From contig NC_051088.1 in assembly GCF_901709675.1 (NCBI RefSeq), positions 25,703,193-25,767,192 of the forward strand: DNA of 64,000 nucleotides, in the 5' to 3' direction. This DNA comes from Syngnathus acus. Its lineage: Eukaryota > Chordata > Actinopteri > Syngnathiformes > Syngnathidae. Below, in pieces: positions 25,919 to 38,238 of the stretch. A program made the position numbers and the translations under genes. The notes under the pieces are model-generated. The model was given only the letters and a program-made list of their open reading frames with translations, searched no databases and was not told where the DNA came from. Positions within the stretch are counted from its first letter, which is position 1, and every line of letters begins with the position of its first letter.

Positions 25919-28896
25919 ATGAACTATGAGGCTCTGGACACCGGGATGCGGGACTACTCTCCGCGCCTTCACGGGACATTGGATGCGGTGATGGAACCCT
26001 CCCTGGATGCCCACATCAACCCCAACCTCCTGCAGGGTGTGGAGATGGACGCGGACGGTCTGGCTGTGACAGGCCCCGAAGCCGTGCACGTGACGGAGGG
26101 CATGTTTTCGGAGCTGCACAGTGTCGTCTCCGAAGTTGGCGTCCCCGTGACAGCCACGCATTTTGACGCGCAGGAAGAAATGCTGTGGATGGGAAACCAC
26201 AGAGTGAGCGGGGATCCTCCTTCTTCTTTTCTTTGACTCCACATCTCATGTCTTTTCCTCTCGGCTTCCAGGGTCACGCCACGTCATTCTTTGGCTCTAC
26301 GATGGGCCGCTACTCTTCTTTTCAAGTTCACGCCACCGACGACATTCGGCACATCCAGAGTCTGGAAACGGGCGTGCTGTTCCTCTCAAAGTGTAACCTC
26401 AAGTGCTACACTCGCGGCGGCCTCGTCATGTTCGATTATCCGTACGGAGAGTTGAAATTTGACGACAGACTCGGTGTGGCCATTCTTGTCTCGATGACGC
26501 GACTGTCATTCCAGGATGGAGGAAGGCGCCGATATGCATAGCCTCCTGATGACTGACAACAATACTTTGCTGATGGGTGGCCTGCAAAACTACGTGGCTG
26601 AGCTGGACTTGAATACGGTTCAGGAAACGCAAAAGGTGAGAGTTCCCGATGGCGTGGCGCGGCGTGACCGGCCCGAGCTGACGGTACGGTCGATGTGCGG
26701 AAAAAGTTCACCGTGGAGGTCCCCGGAGTGGCAATCGTGCGCCAAAGCAGTCGCTTCTTCTTCTGCGGCCACACCTCGGGCAAGGTAAGGAAGGAGGCTC
26801 CAGCGGGATGGGAGGTCTGGCCCCTACGCTCACGCGGCGCCTCTCTTGGACCCAGGTGACGCTTCGGGACCCACGCACGTTCAAGACGGAGCACCGCTTT
26901 GACGCCTTCTCGGGCAGCCTGTCGGACTTTGACGTGCACGGCAACCTGTTGGCCGCCTGCGGCTTCTCCAGCCGCGGACTGAGCGGCCTGGCTTGCGACC
27001 GCTTCCTCATGGTGTACGACCTGCGCATGATGCGAGCCGTCACGCCGCTTCAAGTGCACGTGGACCCGCTCTTCCTGCGCTTCATCCCGACGTACACGTC
27101 CCGCTTGGCCATCATCTCGCAGACAGGTATGTAGGCTCCCGCTTTAGCGTGCAGCAGCAGCACATGGTTGAGATGTTAGCGTACACGCACGGCAGCAGCT
27201 GCAGCAGCATGGTTGAGATGTTAGCGTACACGCGCAGCAGCAGCTCATGGTTGAGATGTTAGCGTACACGCACGGCAGCAGCACGATGACTGACTGCTTA
27301 CCTCGCAGGTCAGTGCCAATTCTGCGAGCCCACCGGGCTGGCCAACGTGGCGGACGTCTTCCACGTCAACACGGTGGGCCAGCTGCTGATGAGTTTTGAC
27401 GTGTCGTCCGGCAAGCGAGCGTTAGCCTTCGGGGACTCGGGAGGATGCGTGCACCTGTGGTCGGACGCTCCCGACGTGTCCTTCAACGACTACTCCCGGG
27501 AGACGGACTTTGCTCTGCCCTGCCTGGTGGACACGCTGCCTCAGCTGGAGTGGAACCACGACCTGCTGCCCCTTTCGCTCATCCCCATGACGCTCACCGG
27601 CACCGAGCCGCTTTTGTCGGACTGGCCCGCCGCGCTGGCCGCGCCTAGACCCAGGTAGTGTAAGCGTTTGAATGCTGAGCGCTGCCTGTCGCCGCCCGCC
27701 TTCTCTTCCCTGCCGTATTAGAAAGTGGACAACTAGCGCAACAGAGTTTTGCAATTGTCAGCTTTGGCAAATTTGGGCAGATGGCAAGTGGCTCAAAGGA
27801 GCTTGGCCCCATTTGAGTAAGTCCCTTTTGTTTCAACGGATTGCTGTGACGCTTGGCGAGGGGATTCCATTTGCCAGCACGTGGCTTTGCACCAACGCTC
27901 GGTCAGCTCGCGGCTTTCTTCCGATCAAAACTGTCTCGGGTTCGGCTGGGCGGGGCTCCGCGCTCAAGTACAACGCAATCTTACTCCGAGCATGCTCGTG
28001 GCATTTCCCGCTTTGCAATCCGCACAGCGTCCTTCTCGTGGTGGCAGGCAGTGTTATTTTTTTGGTTTGTTTCTTTGCTTCTCCTTCCTTTTTAGGGAAG
28101 TGTGTTTGCCGCTTTGGCATCAAATACGCCCACAAAAAACGCACAATGACAGAAGGCCTGCCTGTCGTGCAACCCGGGGAAAGAATACAGTATGTCAGTC
28201 CATTGCGCCAAAAAGAAACCGCACATCCGAGCTTGTCTTTCGGATTGGATTCTGTCGCCAATGTTTTCTGCTGTCGTCGTGTCAAATTGGCGACAGCAGC
28301 CTAAAGATATCCGTAAAGATCTCTCTCTTTCTCTCTCTCTCTCGCGCTCGCTCGCTCGCTCGCTCGCTCTTGTAGACGAGCGCCTCCCGTGGACCCGGAA
28401 ATCCTGCGCACCATGAAGACAGTGGGATTCATCGGCTACGCGGCCAACCCTCGCGCTCGTCCCCGGAACCAGGCATGTTGACGGCCGTGTTTTTTTGTTT
28501 TGTTTTGCGTGTGGCGCTCACCCTTTGCTCTTTCCCTTCTTCAGGTTCCTTACAAAATGAAAGACACCGAGCAGGATTACGACAGTTACAGCCAGGTCCC
28601 GGAGTCGCCTATCGGGCGTGACCAAGAGCCGCATCTCTACATGGTGCCCAAAAAATATCGAAAGGTGGGAACGGTCCTCCCTCCCTCCCTCCCTCCCTCC
28701 CTCCCTCCGTGCATGCTGAGCCAAAGGCGTGGCTCGGGGGTTCACGCGTTGTCGTGCCCGTCTAGGTGACCATTAAATACTCCAAGCTGGGACTGGAGGA
28801 CTTTGACTTCAAGCATTACAACAAAACCCTGTTTGCTGGCCTGGAGCCTCACATCCCTAACGCCTACTGCAACTGCATGATCCAGGTGAGAGTGAG

Positions 28897-28930
<34 letters not shown>

Positions 28931-31900
28931 GTGGCTGGGCCTTGTTTCCTTTTGAAAGCATCAACCTTTGATTGTTTGTCTCGCCCATTGCAGGTTTTGT
29001 ATTTTCTGGAGCCCATTCGCTGCCTGGTGCAGAATCATTTGTGTCAGAAAGAGTTTTGTTTGGCCTGCGAGCTCGGCTTCCTCTTCCACATGTTGGACTT
29101 GTCGCGAGGAGATCCCTGTCAGGTCAGTCAAGTTGCCACCGCCGTACCTTGTGCCGCCGAGGGTTCGAGTTCGGGTCGGCTCCTGACCCAAAACGGGCTC
29201 CGAGATGACCGCCGTGTCGTCAAACAAAGACGATGACGCGCGGCGTATTCCCCAAGGCAAACGTGCGACGGGAACCTCGATCGGCACGCAGCGGGCTGAA
29301 GCCGTGGCGAGGCTGGCAAAACATGTCGCCCCAGCCTGAGGGCAAAAGGCTCAACTTGTTCTGGTATTCCACAATTGATCGCTCGTGGCTTTCCCGGATT
29401 GCCATCAATTTTACCGGCCGACGTGTTTCAAAATGGCGCAAGGCTGTGTTATATCGTGCTTGAATCAACGAGTTACGGGGAAAGTCGAGCCAAAAGGTTT
29501 CTCATTTTCCCTAGTTGGAGTTTTGAGTTTTTCCTTGCCCTCCTGGGAGTTTAAGATCAGGGGATGTTTGAGAATATTTGTCATTTTTCACACGTCCTGA
29601 GTGTTGTTAGTCACCTAAATGTTGAACAGAGGCTGTGATGTACCGAAGTCAAATTCCTTGTTTGGCACGCTCAAACATGGCGAATAAGAATTCTTGAATC
29701 TTGAAAAATGTTCTCCGTCCGAGAGGACGGCAGGCAACCGCTGGCAACCGCTGGCAACCGCTGGCAACCGCTGGCAACCGCTGGCAACCACTGTCTCCTC
29801 TCTTCTCTCCTCAAGGCAAGCAATTTCCTGCGGGCATTCCGCACCATCCCCGAAGCGTCCGCACTGGGCCTGATCCTGGCAGACTCTGACGAGCAAACGG
29901 GCAAGGCCAGACTGGGACGTCTGATCCAGAGCTGGAACCGCTTCATTCTCACGCAACTGCACCAGGAGACTCAAGAGCAGGAGGGGCCGCAGGCTTACAG
30001 GGGAGCCGGTGGCGGTGCCAGCGGCGGCGGCGGCAGCAGCAGCAGCAGGTCAGAGGCCCAAAGCGGGCAAAGTCTTTCTTTGCCACGGAGAGGGACCAGC
30101 GTCTTCTCCAAACTCTCAGCGACAGCAGCAATGTGAAATGCTGCCAGTTCTCCACTGATGTGCGTTTGGCTCTGTTCTTTATTTGCGGTTGTGCCCATTC
30201 AGCGCCTTCCTTCATTAGCTCAGCCACGATGAATGAGAAAGGTTGATCGGAAATGATTTCTGCAGCTCTTAAATCCATGGCCTCAATGGGCAACCACTAC
30301 TCCAAATAGTCGCCAAATTTCATTTTCGACACCTCTATTCCGGTCTCGTCCCGTCTGTCGGCGGTAGCAAGTCGGCCGGGTCAATGGCATCCCGGGCCGA
30401 CGCAATGTTGTGTTTGCAGCTGCCCGGGCTCATCCGGCGAGTCGGCCGTCGGCAAGCTGTTTGGCTGCGAGGTGGAGAACAGCAGTCTGTGTCGCTGCGG
30501 CCAAGAGACCGTACGCTCCTCCCTCACCTTGCTCTTCACCATGCGTTACCCCGAGCACAACCCTCAAGGTGAGCGCCGTCGCCGCCGCCGGGCACCTTTG
30601 TAAATGAAAGCAAAGTCGGGCACTGGGCACACTTTGAGCATGGCTGCGTTACCTGCCTACCCTATTGGAATGTAGAAGAGCACGGCGGCAACAGATACGT
30701 GTGTCGGGACTTGGGCACGGTGCTGCTCCTCTTGACGTGCCGTCCGCCGCTGCCAGTAAATATTGCTCTCGATGCAATGGTTTCGGGGTTCCCGCCGCAC
30801 CCGTGCTAGTTTTGTTATGCCGGTTTGCCACGTGGCTTAGTGTTATGCTAGCCAACATCCAAAGTCATTACGTTTTGCTTCCATCACACGTGTTATGCTC
30901 TTTCTTTTTGTTTGAACAAGACAAATTGTTCACTCATTTCGCTCACCAGAGAAAACCGTAAAGGAGTACGACTTTGCCGAGATCCTGAAGAAGAGCATCT
31001 GTCTGGAGCAGAGCACGCAGGCGTGGTGTGAAAACTGTGACAAGTATCAGCCCACGGTGAGTCGCAAGGGAGGGAGGGCGCCGTGCTGATGGTCTCTGAC
31101 TTGCATGCGTATGCGTGTGTGTGCACGTGCGCAGGTCCAGACACGCAACATTCGATGTCTGCCCGATGTTTTGGTGATAAACTGTGAGGTGAACAGTGCT
31201 AAAGAGGCGGAATTCTGGAAGGTCCAGGCAGAGGTAATTTCATCTTTGGAGCCAAAATTGTCTGGCCGTAGTCCTGGGCCCAGCGATGGGCCGTCGTCCA
31301 GCGATGGGCCCAGCGATGGGCCGTCGTCCAGCGATGGGCCCAGCGATGGGCCCAGCGATGGGCCGTCGTCCAGCGATGGGCCCAGCGATGGGCCCAGCGA
31401 TGGGCCGTCGTCCAGCGATGGGCCCAGCGATGGGCCGTCGTCCAGCGATGGGCCCAGCGATGGGCCCAGCGATGGGCCGTCGTCCAGCGATGGGCCCAGC
31501 GATGGGCCCAGCGATGGGCCGTCGTCCAGCGATGGGCCCAGCGATGGGCCGTCGTCCAGCCATGGGCCCAGCGATGGGCCGTCGTCCAGCGATGGGCCAT
31601 CGTCCAGAGTGTGGCGATGGCGGCCCGCGTGCAACTGCCAGCCTTGCTACTTGTTCACAATGTCACCCACGTAGGCTCACATTGTATTGGCACTTTGTCA
31701 CACTCCTCAGAGGAAAAGCACACGCGCCTGTTGCCCAACCCTCGCCTTCATCATCAAACCATTACAAAATGTGACCACGACCCCATTATTATGTGCCCTT
31801 GCTCTGAAACGTGACATGCTGGAGGAAAAAAACAGGGCCGCTCCCCCCAAAATCTCATGTCCAGAGTTGCTAGGAAAGGCCAAAGTGGGACTAGCCTTTG

Positions 31901-34852
31901 ATTTGGGAAAATCTCGTAATGGGAGACTTGGGTTTGTTTGAGAATAGCTCGGATGTCGGACGCTTTGCTTGCGCTTCTCTGCGCAGTACGCCTTCCTGAA
32001 AGCGCGGCCAAAAGTGGAGTCGGGGCCCGCCGTACCTGCAGAAGCCCCGCCCATGCCCAGCGAGTGGTGCCTTGAGTAAGAGCCACACCTGTCATCCGTC
32101 TGTGCGCGCGGAACCTCGGATCTGACCGACCGCTTTTTCTCCAGCGGCGAGGAGGACGTCGCCAGCAGCGTGGGGGGCTTTGCTCGCCCGGAGGACCTGA
32201 GACACACGTGGATCCCGCTCACGTTGAAGATGTCCATCAGCAAAAGCCAAGGGCTGCAGGTCAGCAACTGGCCAGGAGGAGACGAGGTGAGCCGCAAACA
32301 ACCTAGCCTGGCCTGGGCCTTTTGGCTCCTTTCGCTCACGGCGGCGTTGTCACGGCAACTAGCTGAGCGCGGGTGAGGAGGCGGGCGAGGAGGCGGATGG
32401 TGCGTCCCTCTACGACCTGGTGGTGACCGTGCCTCATGTCCTGGACGCTCGCACGGGCGGCAACTTGGTGGCGCACATCAAAGTGGGAGAAACCTACCAC
32501 CAGAGAAAAGAGGTCGGTGGAGTCGAGCCGAGCTGGGACGGGACGGCCCGTGCCTGTGCGCATGGGTGTGTGCATGGGCGCTTTTTGCCTTTTTGCTTCC
32601 ACTTTGGGCCGTCTTTTCTTTCAGGGAGTCACGCACCAGCAGTGGTACCTTTTCAACGATTTCCTCATCGAGCCCATCGACAAGGTGAATATGTCGCCTG
32701 TGAACAAACCCCTGCTGGCATGTCCAGGTTGTTGACCGACCGGTAAAGAGCCAGCCAGTCGAGCCACTCGTGTCTGTTCATGGCAGAGTGAAGCCGCCCA
32801 GTTCGACGTGAGCTGGAAAGTGCCCGCCGTCCTCTATTACGCCAAGAGGAACTACCACGCCAAATACGATCTCCGCAGTGAGTTTGGCTTTGTGCGCAAG
32901 GTGGCGGCGGCCGGCGAAGGCTTGGCGGCCGGCGAAGGCTTGACAGCGGCGCTTTGCCCGCACTGCTTTGCCCGCGCTGCTTTGCGCCCTCAGTTCAAAA
33001 GCCCATCGACGCCAGCGTCCTGCTGACGGAGGCCTCGCTGGCTCGCAAGCAGAGGAAGACTCACGCCACCTTCATCCCGCTGATGGTCAGCGAAATGCCG
33101 CAGGCGGGTGACCTGGTGGGGCTGGACGCAGAGTTTGTGACGCTCAACCAGGTGAGCGGCTTTGGCCTCCCGACCCGTCCGCCCTCCCGTTGCCGCAAAG
33201 CCCAGCCAGCGCGAGACGCGGTGACGTGCGCACGCAGGAAGAGGCCGAGCTGCGCAGCGACGGCACCAAGTCCACCATCAAGCCCAGTCAGATGTCGGTG
33301 GCCAGGATCACGTGCGTGCGGGGCCAGGGGCCCAACGAGGGCGTTCCCTTCATCGACGACTACATCTCCACGCAGGAGCAGGTGAGCGAGCTGCCGCTTT
33401 TCCGACAGCTTACCCACTCGGTTGTCGTTGCACACACCCGCTGGCTTTGGTTGTGCTCGTATATGGCTGTCTGGGCAACGACGGAGAGCCCGAGTGGACA
33501 AAAAAGGGCGGGCGGGCGGTTGGGCCAAATGGATGGACACGGTGGGTGGGTGGAATACTGGATTGTGTTGTGGTGCAGGTGGTGGACTACTTGACTCAGT
33601 ACTCGGGCATCAAACCGGGCGACCTGGATGCCAAGATCTCCTCCAAGCATTTGACCACTCTCAAGTCCACCTACCTCAAGCTGCGCTTCCTCATCGACAC
33701 GGGGGTCCGCTTCGTCGGCCACGGCCTCCAGAAGGACTTCCGAGTGATCAACTTATCGGTAAGCTCTCGCTCGCTCCTCTCGCCGCAATTGCGCTTTCAG
33801 AGTCGACGAGGGCCGATGGCTTCTTTGCAGGTGCTGAAAGACCAAGTCATCGACACCGTCTACCTCTTCCATTTGCCTCGCAAGAGGATGATATCACTGC
33901 GCTTTCTCGCCTGGTACTTTCTCGGTAAGTGAGTCGTCGGCCAGCCGGCCGGGAAAAAATAACAACAACCCAAGGGGCTTTCTTTCCGTGGGAGCGCCTT
34001 CCTTTCTTGCATTTCCTTTGCTTTGCCGCTGAATCCCACGCACTAATTAGGATAGGCCACCAAGACGTGTCAGAAGCGGATCCTCGGTTCGTGGTCAGGC
34101 TCTCCGCCCATCGGTCCTAAATGTGTCGGTAAATGACGGAGGGCCGATGAGGGCAGACTGGAGGATGTCACGCGTAATCACACCGTGCTACTACACGATA
34201 TACTACGACGACGCTCCTCGCATAGATGTTGACCGACCGACCGACCGACCGTGTGCTCAAAACGCAAGTCTGTCGTTGTTGGGCTCTGGTGTTGGCCAAC
34301 GGCAGCCAAATGAGGCTCTTCCTTCCTTTGTATGGAACTACCTAACTCCAGGCGCTTTTCCCTCCTACCTTCCAGCTCCATTTCCTCACTCATGTGGGCC
34401 GGTTGCATTCTATCGAAACGCTTTGGGTCCGTCGACGCGTTGCCTCGGTGCAAGAAAAAGGAAAAAAAGGCCCATTTGTGCAAAATGTGCTTTTGTTCCG
34501 TTATCAGACCTGAGCATCCAGGGGGAAACCCACGACAGCATCGAGGACGCCCGCACGGCCCTGCAGCTCTACAGGAAGTACTTAGAAGTGAGTCGTGCCG
34601 GCGGCCCCGACCAAGTCAGGAAGGTGCTGAAGGGACTCTACGAAAAAGGCCGGCAGATGGACTGGAAAGTCCCGGACGGGGACGTGGGAGATGGCGGCGG
34701 CGGAGCTAGTCCAAAACGTAAGAAATGATGTGGAAGCAAGCGAGCGTGCGGATAGCGCCGGCGGGGGCGGGAGCTCCGCTAAGGGACTCGCGCCACTCTT
34801 CTTCTTCCCTCTGGCAGGGGCTGCACTGTTTCCTCCGGTGGCAGGCCTGTGA
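25919..34852 (+). CDS. pan2: PAN2, catalytic subunit of PAN2-PAN3 poly(A) deadenylase
   Basis: This enzyme trims mRNA poly(A) tails in the cytoplasm. There are 25 coding exons: 25919-26203, 26272-26441, 26515-26635, 26707-26784, 26856-27126, 27309-27654, 28376-28472, 28545-28664, 28766-28885, 28994-29122, 29816-30048, 30420-30568, 30950-31056, 31135-31233, 31987-32075, 32145-32286, 32363-32512, 32625-32684, 32787-32877, 32994-33151, 33238-33381, 33579-33758, 33831-33924, 34508-34717, 34818-34852. They sum to 1225 aa (human about 1200). The ATG has a good Kozak context (GCCACCATGA). Domains are an N-terminal WD40 propeller (about 95-400), a linker, a catalytically dead UCH/USP fold (begins near [13 protein letters not shown]), and a DEDD exonuclease with D997/E999 (LDAEFV), D1106 (GLQKDFRV) and H1153/D1158 (HDSIEDA). 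The last exon gives [10 protein letters not shown], matching the family C-terminus. One intron uses a GC donor. Confidence 0.95.
27150..27285. repeat. Three-copy minisatellite in pan2 intron 5
   Basis: ATGGTTGAGATGTTAGCGTA followed by CACGC recurs three times, separated by CAG/CAGCAG tracts. Confidence 0.85.
28321..28372. repeat. (CT)n/(CTCG)n tract forming a pan2 acceptor
   Basis: CTCTCTCTCT runs into a CTCG tetranucleotide array and then TTGTAG. The microsatellite supplies the polypyrimidine tract of the exon 7 acceptor. Confidence 0.85.
28675..28707. repeat. (CTCC)n microsatellite in pan2 intron 8
   Basis: About eight CTCC units fill much of the roughly 100-bp intron between exons 8 and 9. 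Confidence 0.9.
28886..28930. repeat. (GA)n at the 5' end of pan2 intron 9
   Basis: The donor GTGAGAGTGAGAG runs directly into GATAGATAGAGAGAGAGAG. This is another repeat joined to a splice site. Confidence 0.85.
29731..29792. repeat. (CTGGCAACCG)n minisatellite
   Basis: There are six tandem 10-bp units just upstream of the acceptor of pan2 exon 11. Confidence 0.9.
31268..31612. repeat. Minisatellite of 12/18-bp units in pan2 intron 14
   Basis: CCCAGCGATGGG (12 bp) and CCGTCGTCCAGCGATGGG (18 bp) units alternate over about 340 bp. Every unit length is a multiple of three, so several reading frames on both strands stay open, including the frame continuing out of pan2 exon 14. Confidence 0.95.
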
Positions 34853-35035
34853 CTCAACAACGCCGATGCCGTCACCCTTTCTTATCTTCCCCCAGCCGCC
34901 GCCGTCGTTTGCAGATCTGCATCGTGACATCGTCAGCGTTTCGCAACAGGAAGTCAACTTGCTGTCGTTTTTACAAAGCCCCGTCATGTTTGTTTGTTTG
35001 CTTTGCTTTGCTTGGAAAAGTTGTCGGGGCATATC

Positions 35036-35041
35036 AATAAA
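35036..35041 (+). terminator. Polyadenylation signal AATAAA (pan2)
   Basis: A canonical AATAAA lies 184 bp after the pan2 stop codon in the ATATCAATAAAG context. Confidence 0.75.
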
Positions 35042-36714
35042 GAAATGGAGCACCAAAAATGCTTGGGAACATCTCCGCTCGAAACACTAAAGCTTAGTCA
35101 AAATTCTACGGCGTACGCGCGCACACAGAGATAATGCCTGAACAACGACATGGCCACAAAAGTGGGTGCTGCCCCCCCACGTCCTGCTTTGCTGTCAAGA
35201 AGGGGGCCAGAAAATGTCCTGCAAGCTTGAGACTGTCACTTGATAAATGGGGATGCAAAACCAAAAGAATTCCTTCCTACTTTAACTGTTGCCCAATTAA
35301 CAGTGATGTATCTGCAAATCCCTGCCTGATTATATATATTTTTACATTGTATTGTTACAGGAATAAAAATCTCATATTTGAGAGATAATTGTCAATGATT
35401 ATTTATCATTTTTAATCACGCAAGTTGTGCCAGTACAAGATTATGTGTGACTGATGGCTGTGTATTGCCCTGTCCAAATATATTCGCCCTGCGGTCTATC
35501 GCTGTGTCCAAGTTTACAGGCTGCGTCCTCTTTTTTTTTTTTTTTTTTTTTTTCAAACTTCATTTATCAGAAACATAGCATACAAACATTTTTGTTGGTG
35601 GGAAAAACATAAAAGACAGACACGATGCGTCCTCTGAATGACGGTTTTACGGCTGCGTGCCGTCACTTCCGGCGCGACACGGCGGCATGCTGTGTTCAAA
35701 TTCACGCCGAACGCAAGCAAGCGGCCTTTGAATCAAGCCTTAAACCGGGGCTTGGTTTCTATGGCGACGGGCATTGAGCTAAGACTGTTCAAATCTATTT
35801 TTATTGTTTAACACAACAAACAGCTCATCGGTGGAAATCATAGAAGTAAAGAAATAATGCACTCAAATACAAGGTTTTGTGCACTTTGAAATGTGTGGCT
35901 CCTCCAATCGTTACATATATGAATAAAGTCTAAGATTGATGATGTTTTCAGATTCTTTCGTCGCACTGAAGTATTGCGATTGACTCATCTTTTTTATATT
36001 GCTGACTTTGGCGACGCCCACATTGCTCCACTCTTCTACGACAGCAATGCATTTGACTCTGCTTGAGGACGTCCGGCAGGCAAAATGTTTGGAGGCTGCA
36101 TCAAACTGGGCCCAAAATTAATGTCACTCCAAGAATGCGCTGAAGCCTGCCAAATTGTTACAGCCCAGGGGAAACGTCGGGGCGACGCAGACAGCGACTA
36201 ATTTGCTATCATTGCCTCATGGTGTGGAGCAGGCCACAAGCAAGCGAGCACGACTACGCTGTGAAGCTTAGTAGCTTAGGCGTTGGTTGGTCCATCCATC
36301 AATATACTGTACCATTAACTTCATGACTAATGCTGGAACGGATAACAAACCTGTTGTGGCGGACCTCGGGAGCAGGCCTGCATTTGGGATGTGTTCTTTG
36401 TGACATCGCATGGTCTTTTGACAACTAGGGTCCCGTCTCCCTGGTTGGCGGTCAAGTCGGTCTTGGAATAAAGACGTTTCTTCCTTCTGCCACGCTGTCT
36501 AAAATGACTTTGTTCCCTCAGTAAAGAGGAGACTGAATACTTTTTGTTTTTAGATCTCGCCCGTCTGTGTAATCTTTACAAAAGCTGTCTGTCAGCCTGC
36601 TCGGCGACCGGCGCTACATAGCTTTATGTAGTTTACCACCCACCACCAGTCCAGAGTGAACGAATCATGCATGCACTGTGAGCGCTTTGAGTATGATATA
36701 TGAAAAGAAAAAGA

Positions 36715-36815
36715 CGGCTTGGAAGTCATCTGGGATAGGCTCGAGCAAGCCCGCAACCCTCGCTCGTCGTGAGGGTAACAGGCGGTGCAGAAGATGGACG
36801 ATTGGACGGACTATT
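36715..36815 (+). mobile_element. Teleost LINE/SINE 3' tail remnant
   Basis: CTGGGATAGGCTCGAGCAAG followed by CCCGCAACCCTCG, GTGAGGGTAACAGGCGGTGC and AGAAGATGGACG is a diverged copy of the common fish repeat tail ending in a GATGGATGG motif. Confidence 0.6.
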
Positions 36816-37544
36816 TTCTTACAGTAGGTGGCGGTAAGCAGCAGAGAGAATAGCGCATGGGTTGGAATCATGCGTTGCGCCCAATTCAGGAGCTATGAGG
36901 AGAAACCTGCGACATTCATTCGCTCGAATCGAAGCCAATCAGTCCATATTGCAAAGGGTTTATTGGTAATAAATGAAGTGCGCTGATAGGGAGGGGAGGG
37001 CGACATCTTTGGTCCGTTCATTTTTGCCATTCATTTGTGGTGGCTTTGGGTGTGCGTAGGACCCATCAGTGGGAGACCAGAAGAAAAGGCACTTGAGTTT
37101 CTAGTTGTCTCAGCGACGAGACGTCCACGATGCCCCAACATACAAAATGCATACATGTGTATATATAGGTAGGAGACTGAATGAAAGAATAGGGGGGAAA
37201 CAAAGCGTTCATTTCAGCCAGCTGTGGGCAATTTACAAAATTCGGCGGCTGGCTCCGTCATTCGGCAGGAGAAGGGGCCACCGTCCGTCATGGTCCAAAG
37301 TGATGGACCATTCCCTCAGACTGGCGGGCATGTGCCCAGGCCGCTGAGGCGTGACTGAGCGACGACCTTGCCTCTGCCCACACCTTTAGCTTCAGGATGC
37401 CATGCTGAAGCTTCCACAAAGTAGTATTTCACTTGTTTTCCTTCACGTTTTGCTGTCGACACACGGCAGGAAGCTTTACTCGTGCAGTACGAAAACGAGA
37501 GTTGATTTATATTAAAAAATAAAAAATAAACTAGGCAGGCATAT

Positions 37545-37550
37545 TTTATT
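37545..37550 (-). terminator. Candidate polyadenylation signal for spats2
   Basis: The minus-strand AATAAA lies about 690 bp downstream of the spats2 stop. Another minus-strand AATAAA exists further away near 36959. Confidence 0.5.
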
Positions 37551-38238
37551 CTAACATTTATCTGAAAAGTATTTCCCTGAACTTTAACGTTTCTACAAAG
37601 GCAAATGGAAAAAGGTGTGTCGGACAAAGGCAACAGCAAAACGCGCAGGGAACCAAGTTGGACGTTGCTATGCCAAAAACAGAAGAAAAGCAGCATGAGG
37701 ACATGTGCCGTACTTTTTCGACTTTCCACATCAACCTCCAAATGAGTCAGGTTATCTATTGCCTTGTCCACAATGTCTCCTCTTTGTGGCTTTGCAATTT
37801 CCACCTACACATGTGGGCAATAAGTGATTGGTCTAAAAATGACCACTCTCGCTAAAGTATCAAAGCCTCCACCCCTACAACTGACAGAATAGCAAAAACA
37901 CGTGAGTAATTAACGCCCACAGAACAGCAGAGCACAAAAGATTTAGGCCACAAGATGGCAGCAAAGCACAGCTTTGTCTCAGTGACGCTCCTCAACTCGT
38001 TTCAGCATACATCCTTGTGCTGAGATTGTGTCATGAAATGAAAGGGGCCGAGAAAAAAGGTCAGGAGGAGGGCAGACTTTGGTCGAGCACCATCGCAGTG
38101 CCGGCAGGTGGACGGGCGGCAGAGAGAAGCCTCACGCGGGTCGCCGACTGGAACCACGAGGCACGCGAGCGCTTCGCTCCAAGGATGTGCCGATGTTGAC
38201 TTCTTTTGGGGATGGCTGTGGGGGCGGCCGTTCCGGTG

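Larger units (their letters stand above)
35042..38238. other. Convergent intergenic region pan2 / spats2
   Basis: The 3' ends of pan2 (plus) and spats2 (minus) face each other. No coding exon is recognised. The region holds a poly-T run at 35531-35553, a short LINE/SINE-type tail at about 36715-36815, and the spats2 polyadenylation signal at 37545. Confidence 0.5.

Noticed and set aside
31047-31634. Long minus-strand and alternate plus-strand open frames over the pan2 intron 14 minisatellite
   Set aside because: They arise because all repeat units are multiples of three. They have no conserved content or start context.
34718-34728. pan2 ending in KRKK at 34726-34728 by reading through the last donor
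   Set aside because: Splicing at 34717 to the exon at 34818 restores the conserved PAN2 C-terminus ([10 protein letters not shown]) in the correct phase.
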